From contig CAIUCH010000050.1 of assembly GCA_903897605.1 (NCBI GenBank), positions 1 to 64,000 of the forward strand: a stretch of 64,000 bases of DNA, read 5' to 3'. The position numbers and the translations under genes were made by a program. Positions 59,363 to 64,000 of the stretch are shown here, piece by piece. The stretch is from an uncultured Alphaproteobacteria bacterium (GTDB lineage Bacteria; Pseudomonadota; Alphaproteobacteria; Micropepsales; Micropepsaceae). How positions within the stretch are numbered: position 1 is the first letter of the stretch; every line of letters starts with the position of its first letter. The notes below the pieces were generated by a model that worked only from the letters and a program-made list of their open reading frames with translations, was not told the DNA's origin and did no database searches.

Positions 59363-60496
59363 TCAGGACTTCAACAGCCCGCGCTTGGCGAGATTGTGCA
59401 TCAGATCCGCGATGCCAAAATCCCATGGCGGCGCCGCGTTGCAATGGGTGACTTTGTTTTTCAGGCTGCCCAGCCGCGGCGTGGACACCTGCACCAGGTC
59501 ACCCAATTTGTGCGTGAAGCCCAGGCCGGGCTCATCGCGATCCTGGATCGGCGCAAACATGGTGCCCAGGAATAGCGCAAAACCATCGGGATAATGATGC
59601 TGGCTGATCGCCTGGCGCACCAGATCCAGTGGATCACGGCTGATTTCCTTCATCGAACTTTTGCCTTCCAGGCGATAGTTGTCCGGTCCGGCAATCGTCA
59701 GTTCCACCACGGCGCCGCGCACATCATCCATCGTGTAATGCACATCGAACATGCGGACGAACGGCCCAATGCTGCAGGACGCGTTATTGTCCTTGGCCTT
59801 GCCCAGCAACAGGGCGCTGCGGCCCTCGAAATCGCGCAGATTGACGTCATTGCCCAGGCTTGCGCCCACCGTCTCTCCAAGCCGGTTTGTCACCAGCACG
59901 ATTTCCGGCTCCGGATTGTTCCAGATGGAGTCGGAGCGTATGCCGATCTCCGCGCCCCAGCCGACCGACGAGAGCGGCGGCCCCTTGGTGAAGATCTCGG
60001 CGTCCGGCCCAATCGCCACTTCCAGATATTGCGACCACAATCCATCGGCGATGAAGGCTTCCTTCAATCGGGCGGCTTGCGGCGAACCAGGGCGGCAGGC
60101 GCGCAGATTCGAGCCGACATGGCTTTCCAGTGTCGCGCGAATGGCCTGCGCCTTGCCCGCGTCTCCGCGGGCGCGCTCCTCGATGACCCGTTCCATGGCC
60201 GAGATGGCGAAGGTGACACCGGCGGCCTTGACGCATTGCAAGTCTATGGGCGCAAGTAATCTTGGCCCGTTCTGCTTTTCCCAACTCGGTTGAAAATCGA
60301 AGTCCCGCAGATCCCCCAGGGCGCGGCCTGACAATGCGCCGGCGGGTTTTTCCAAAAGCTGCGAGACGGTGGATGCGATCCCAGAAAGATCGAACAAGAT
60401 GCCAGACCTGACAGCGACCGGGGTGGGACCATCGCCGAAATCGATCCGCCCGATCAGGATCGCCTTCTGCCAATCCTCGGGCAGGAAATCCAGCAT
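59363..60496 (-). CDS. xylX: 2-keto-3-deoxy-pentonate dehydratase (fumarylacetoacetate hydrolase fold)
   Basis: A 377-residue FAH-family protein that, in Caulobacter xylose use, dehydrates 2-keto-3-deoxy-D-xylonate to alpha-ketoglutarate semialdehyde. LLAPIDLQCVKAAGVTFAISAMERVIEERARGD, ADGLWSQYLEVAIGPDAEIFTKGPPLSSVG, NNPEPEIVLV and SLGNDVNLRDFEGRSALLLGKAKDNNASCSIGPFVR match XylX from memory nearly word for word, including metal-binding Glu and Asp residues. It is the last gene of the leftward pentose operon. The L-arabinose form of the pathway uses a similar fold, so xylose versus arabinose is not settled. Confidence 0.87.
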   Translation of the reverse strand: MLDFLPEDWQKAILIGRIDFGDGPTPVAVRSGILFDLSGIASTVSQLLEKPAGALSGRALGDLRDFDFQPSWEKQNGPRLLAPIDLQCVKAAGVTFAISAMERVIEERARGDAGKAQAIRATLESHVGSNLRACRPGSPQAARLKEAFIADGLWSQYLEVAIGPDAEIFTKGPPLSSVGWGAEIGIRSDSIWNNPEPEIVLVTNRLGETVGASLGNDVNLRDFEGRSALLLGKAKDNNASCSIGPFVRMFDVHYTMDDVRGAVVELTIAGPDNYRLEGKSSMKEISRDPLDLVRQAISQHHYPDGFALFLGTMFAPIQDRDEPGLGFTHKLGDLVQVSTPRLGSLKNKVTHCNAAPPWDFGIADLMHNLAKRGLLKS

Positions 60497-60522
60497 GTCT
60501 CAACTCCCTTGCGCAGGTCGCA

Positions 60523-61944
60523 TCAGATTGCCGGCTTGCTCCACAAGGCCTGCAATGATTCCAGGCTGTGACGTTTGGTTTCCGGCACAAAGCGCAGCAC
60601 GAACAATGCCGCCAAAACACTCATGGCGGCATAAAGCCAATAGGCAAAGCCGTGATGAAACATTCCGTTCAGCAACGAAGAACCATCCAGAACCTTGAAC
60701 GACCAGGAGATGAACAGGTCAGCGATCCATTGCGCCGCCACCGCTATCGCCAGCGCCTTGCCCTTGATCGCGTTGGGGAAGATCTCCGCCAGCAATACCC
60801 AGGTCACTGGTCCCCAGCTGAGCGAGAATCCGGCGATGTAAGTGAGCGCCGCCACCAGCGGCCAGAGATTCTGCGCGCCCGCGTCGAACAGGCTGCCGAG
60901 CGCGAACATCGACACCGCCATGATAAGGGCTCCGGTAATCAGCAATGGCTTTCGTCCCCAGCGGTCCACCGTCACCAATGCGACCAAGGTGAACAAAACC
61001 AGCGCGACGCCGACCACGATCGTCTGCAGCAGCGCGACATTGTTCGAGAAGCCCGCGTTCCGGAACATCTGCGGCCCGTAATACAGCACCGCATTGATGC
61101 CAACGAATTGCTGGAGTACCGACAACATGATGCCGACAAAAATCACCATGCCTCCGAAACTCAGCAATGGCCGCGTTTTCTGCACCAGCGTGGCCTCGAT
61201 TTCCGCCAGGGTGGCCCGGGCCGTGGCCTCGTCGCAGATGCGCCGCAGCACCGCCAATGCCTGCTCCTTGCGGTCCTTGAGCACCAGCCAGCGGGGAGAA
61301 TCCGGTATCCGCAGCAGCAGAAGCAGGAAGATGGCGGCCGGTATCGCCTCCGAAGCCATCATCCAGCGCCAGCCGGTCGAAAGGCCCCAGGCCTCATCTC
61401 CCTGGGAGGCAATCGCCCAGTTCACGAAATAGACCAAGGTGATTCCGATCACGATGGCGATCTGCTGCAAGGTGACGAGGCGGCCGCGTTCCGCCGGCGG
61501 TGCAATTTCGGCGATATACATGGGCGCAAGCATCGAAGCCAATCCGACGCCGATGCCGCCAAGGATGCGATAAAAGATGAAGGGCGTCAGCGCCGCCGTG
61601 CCCATGCCGCCGATCGGTCCCAGGCCGATTTCCGGGATGGCCGACCCCAGCGAGCCGACCAGAAAAAGGACAGCCGCCACCATCAACCCGGCCTTGCGCC
61701 CCAACCGGTTGGCAATCGGGCCACCGACAGCTGCGCCGATCACGCAACCGAGCAAGGCACAAGACACCGCCCAACCGGAAAGGCTGTCACGCGCGGCTTC
61801 GGAAAGATTGCGCGGGCTGATGAAATTATGATCAATCGCGGAGACCGCGCCGGAGATTACCGCCGTGTCATAGCCAAACAACAAACCGCCCAGCGAGACG
61901 ATCAGCGCAAGGCCGATGACAAGTCTTGGATTGTGCTGAGACAT
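60523..61944 (-). CDS. Sugar:proton symporter (MFS sugar porter family)
   Basis: A 473-residue, 12-helix sugar porter. Family marks are GGLLFGYDTAVISGAVSAI, the GPIANRLGRKAG and VDRWGRKP loops, MYIAEIAPPAERGRLVTLQQ, QQFVGINAVLYYGP and FVPETKRHSLES at the end. These match XylE/GalP carriers for xylose, arabinose, glucose or galactose. Gaps of 26 bases to xylX and 58 to the dehydratase gene put it inside the pentose operon, so pentose is the natural cargo. Confidence 0.92.
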   Translation of the reverse strand: MSQHNPRLVIGLALIVSLGGLLFGYDTAVISGAVSAIDHNFISPRNLSEAARDSLSGWAVSCALLGCVIGAAVGGPIANRLGRKAGLMVAAVLFLVGSLGSAIPEIGLGPIGGMGTAALTPFIFYRILGGIGVGLASMLAPMYIAEIAPPAERGRLVTLQQIAIVIGITLVYFVNWAIASQGDEAWGLSTGWRWMMASEAIPAAIFLLLLLRIPDSPRWLVLKDRKEQALAVLRRICDEATARATLAEIEATLVQKTRPLLSFGGMVIFVGIMLSVLQQFVGINAVLYYGPQMFRNAGFSNNVALLQTIVVGVALVLFTLVALVTVDRWGRKPLLITGALIMAVSMFALGSLFDAGAQNLWPLVAALTYIAGFSLSWGPVTWVLLAEIFPNAIKGKALAIAVAAQWIADLFISWSFKVLDGSSLLNGMFHHGFAYWLYAAMSVLAALFVLRFVPETKRHSLESLQALWSKPAI

Positions 61945-62002
61945 GTCCCCTCGGAATTTTATATTTTTGCCCGTAATGGCGGAACGCCATCACGTCCGTG
62001 CT

Positions 62003-63772
62003 TCAGTGATTGTGCCGTGGAATTTTTTGCCCCAAGCCACGATATTTAAGCGCCAATTCCATGACGGCGCCACTGTCAAGCTGCCCGACGCCGGCGCGGT
62101 AGATCTCCTGCCAGGGCGTTGCGCTGGCGCGCACCGGCGGCGGGCCGGCCAGCCTGCGCCGGGCGATTTCTTCGGCCGCCACCAGCATATTGCATTCGCC
62201 TTTGTTGATATCGACGTGGATCATGTCGCCGGTCTTGAGCCATGCCAACCCGCCACCGGCCGCGCTTTCCGGCGAGGCATTGAGAATGGACGGGCTGTCG
62301 GCGGTACCGGACTGACGGCCGTCGCCGATGGTGGGCAGGCTCATAATGCCGCGTTTGAGAAGCACATCCGGCGGCTGCATGTTGACGACTTCCGCCGAAC
62401 CCGGCCAGCCCAACGGTCCCGAACCCCGGATGACCAGAATGCAATTCTCGTCGATGCCTAGCGACGGATCGTTGATGCGCGCGTGATAGTCATCCGAACC
62501 ATCGAATACGATCGCCCGCCCCTCGAAGATCCCTTCGCGGCCCGGCGTCGAAAGATAGCGGTTGCGAAACTCTTCGGAAATCACGCTGGTCTTCATGATG
62601 GCGAAATCGAAAAGATTGCCCTTCAGCACCAGGAAGCCGGCGCGTTCCAACAGGGGATTGTCATAGGGGCGGATCATTTCGCGGTCCTGCGCCTCACAGC
62701 CCTGGATGTTCTGCGCGATGGTCCTGCCGGTCACGCTTTTCTGGTTGCCGTCGATGCGCTTGGCCTTCAGCAGCTCCCACAGGATCGCCGGCACGCCGCC
62801 AGCGCGGTGAAACCGTTCGCCCAGATATTTGCCGGCGGGCTGCATGTTGAGCAGCAGCGGAATGTCGTAGGCCGCGCTCCAATCGGCCGGCGTGATCTCG
62901 AATCCGGCATGACGCGCCATCGCCACGATATGCGGCTGCGCGTTGGTCGAACCGCCGATCGCAGCCACCAACGCAATGGCGTTCAGGAATGACTGGCGGG
63001 ACAGGATCTGCGAAGGTTTCAGATCCTCATAGGCCATGGCGACTATGCGTTTGCCGGTTTCATAGGCGATCTGCGAGCGTTCGCTGTAAGGCGCCGGGAT
63101 GGCGGAACATCCCGGCAGCGAAAGCCCCAATCCTTCCGCCACCGCGTTCATGGTCGAAGCCGTGCCCATGGTGTTGCAATGACCGGCAGAAGGCGCCGAC
63201 GCCGTGGCCGCGGCAAAAAATTCTTCTTCGGTGATTTCGCCCGCCGCAAGGCGGCGCCGGCTTCTCCAGATCACGGTTCCCGAACCCACCAATTCTCCGT
63301 CATGCCAGCCGTCCAGCATCGGGCCGCCGGACAGAACAATGGCGGGAATGTCCACGGCGGATGCCGCCATGATCGCCGCCGGCGTGGTCTTGTCGCAGCC
63401 CGTGGTCAGCACCACCGCATCAAGCGGATAGCCATGGAGAATCTCGATCAAGGTCATCGCCGACAGGTTGCGGTCGATGGCGGCGGTGGGGCGGCGGCAG
63501 GTTTCAAAGATCGGATGGGTGGGAAATTCAATCGCGATGCCGCCCGCTTCGCGAATGCCTTCGCGGACACGCTTGGCAAGTTCGAGATGATGACGATTGC
63601 AGGGATTGAGATCGCTGCCGGACTGGGCGATGCCGATGATGGGCCGGCCGGACCGCAACTCGTCCGGGGTCAGGCCATAATTCATGAACCGCTCGAGATA
63701 GAGCGCGGCGAGATCGACGCGTCCTGGCGCATCGAACCATTCTTGGGAGCGGAACCGCCGCTTCTCAGCCAT
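62003..63772 (-). CDS. xylD: Pentonate dehydratase, IlvD/Edd family (XylD-like)
   Basis: A 589-residue iron-sulfur dehydratase that turns a pentonate such as D-xylonate into its 2-keto-3-deoxy acid. RRFRSQEWFD at the start, GIAQSGSDLNPCNRHHLELAKRVREGIREAGGIAIEFPTHPI, LTTGCDKTTPA and GHCNTMGTASTMN give the three cluster-region cysteines (about Cys58, Cys126, Cys199); GDGRQSGTADSPSILNASPESAAGGGLA is the Mg-site block. The ATG at 63772 follows GAGGTGG and overlaps the end of the lactonase gene by eight bases; the longer frame to 63925 lies in that gene. L-arabinonate or D-galactonate are alternative substrates in this family. Confidence 0.9.
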   Translation of the reverse strand: MAEKRRFRSQEWFDAPGRVDLAALYLERFMNYGLTPDELRSGRPIIGIAQSGSDLNPCNRHHLELAKRVREGIREAGGIAIEFPTHPIFETCRRPTAAIDRNLSAMTLIEILHGYPLDAVVLTTGCDKTTPAAIMAASAVDIPAIVLSGGPMLDGWHDGELVGSGTVIWRSRRRLAAGEITEEEFFAAATASAPSAGHCNTMGTASTMNAVAEGLGLSLPGCSAIPAPYSERSQIAYETGKRIVAMAYEDLKPSQILSRQSFLNAIALVAAIGGSTNAQPHIVAMARHAGFEITPADWSAAYDIPLLLNMQPAGKYLGERFHRAGGVPAILWELLKAKRIDGNQKSVTGRTIAQNIQGCEAQDREMIRPYDNPLLERAGFLVLKGNLFDFAIMKTSVISEEFRNRYLSTPGREGIFEGRAIVFDGSDDYHARINDPSLGIDENCILVIRGSGPLGWPGSAEVVNMQPPDVLLKRGIMSLPTIGDGRQSGTADSPSILNASPESAAGGGLAWLKTGDMIHVDINKGECNMLVAAEEIARRRLAGPPPVRASATPWQEIYRAGVGQLDSGAVMELALKYRGLGQKIPRHNH

Positions 63773-64000
63773 AATCCACCTCATTTTGTGACTGACCAGG
63801 CGTTGCGGTCTCGAACCGGAACAGGCCCCCCGCCAGAGGTTGCGCCTCTCGCGCCGCTGTATCCAGGCCTTTCCACGCGGTGGTGGCGTAGACCATGGTG
63901 CCATCGAAAGCGAGCTTGGTGACATTGGCGACGGGAAACCGCACCGTGCTCAATAGCGCGCCCTTGGGCGAATAGCGGCGCGCCGCCCAGCCGCCGAACA
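63765..64000 (-). CDS. SMP-30/gluconolactonase-family lactonase, 3' part only
   Basis: The last 77 or so residues of a sugar lactonase enter the window from the right edge. FGGWAARRYSPKGALLSTVR, FPVANVTKLAFDG, VYATTAWKGL and PLAGGLFRFE are the closing propeller blades of SMP-30/regucalcin-type lactonases such as Caulobacter XylC. In the operon it would hydrolyse the pentonolactone before the dehydratase. Catalytic residues lie outside the window. It overlaps the dehydratase ATG, showing translational coupling. Confidence 0.85.
   Translation of the reverse strand, partial: FGGWAARRYSPKGALLSTVRFPVANVTKLAFDGTMVYATTAWKGLDTAAREAQPLAGGLFRFETATPGQSQNEVDYG

Noticed and set aside
60568-62049. 493-codon open frame on the + strand opposite the sugar porter
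   Set aside because: Its translation is low-complexity R/H/Q/D-rich with no family motif, while the minus strand encodes a complete MFS sugar porter; it is a shadow of GC-rich codons.
1-64000. CRISPR arrays, tRNA or rRNA genes, prophage or conjugation modules
   Set aside because: No spaced direct repeats, cloverleaf-like conserved arms, or phage and transfer proteins were recognised on either strand.

Overview
The window looks like chromosomal DNA of a free-living, carbohydrate-degrading alphaproteobacterium. This rests on gene content: a TonB-dependent receptor of the Caulobacter/Xanthomonas carbohydrate type, Weimberg-type genes resembling Caulobacter xylD and xylX, an ECF sigma factor paired with an NrsF-type anti-sigma, an MxKDx pentapeptide protein, and many Tat or Sec leaders on sugar enzymes. 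GC looks high (roughly 58-60% by eye). I cannot name the genus. No tRNA, rRNA or CRISPR was seen.

Layout. 0-1.5 kb: the end of an IS3-family element abuts a truncated kdpD, followed by a kdpE with an in-frame amber codon, so this is a decayed potassium-sensing locus. 1.8-9 kb: SGNH esterase, secreted beta-propeller protein, GH29 alpha-L-fucosidase, an IS3 scar next to a severed SDR tail, aldose epimerase, gamma-glutamyltransferase. 9-18.4 kb: a sugar-oxidation block with an aldo/keto reductase, a Tat-leader mannonate-dehydratase-like enolase-superfamily enzyme, a small membrane protein overlapping a PQQ glucose dehydrogenase-like propeller, an exported lactonase, a second Tat-leader enolase-superfamily dehydratase and an aldehyde dehydrogenase. 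18.7-26.3 kb: orphan hybrid-less histidine kinase, Tat-leader PLP aminotransferase, TonB receptor with a phosphoesterase. 26.5-31.3 kb: a SigF/NrsF-type stress regulon (cytochrome b561, YedY-like molybdoenzyme, DUF1223, MxKDx protein, sigF-nrsF, redoxin) with matching promoter motifs before four transcription units. 31.5-36.4 kb: cupin, polytopic membrane protein, two more IS3 end scars around an orphan RND adaptor and a PAP2 phosphatase.

36.4-43.3 kb: GH-D-type glycosidase followed by a compact L-fucose operon (permease, mutarotase, fuconate dehydratase, fucose dehydrogenase, fuconolactonase). 43.3-50.5 kb: a leftward acyl carrier protein / ketoacyl synthase / MFS exporter operon and a rightward CoA-transferase / enoyl-CoA hydratase / GMC oxidoreductase operon. 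50.8-64 kb: a Tat-leader amidohydrolase, a leftward galactose oxidation operon (galactose dehydrogenase, dgoK, dgoA, SGLT symporter, mutarotase), a GH-A glycosidase, and a leftward pentose Weimberg operon (lactonase, xylD-like dehydratase, sugar porter, xylX-like dehydratase) running off the right edge.

Working together: fucosidase, galactosidase-like and GH-A enzymes would release L-fucose, galactose and pentose, the side-chain sugars of plant polymers such as xyloglucan. Each sugar then has its own non-phosphorylating oxidation route (sugar dehydrogenase, lactonase, dehydratase). This shared logic is inferred from the families. No one-component sugar regulator (LacI, GntR, AraC, LysR) is visible anywhere in the 64 kb.
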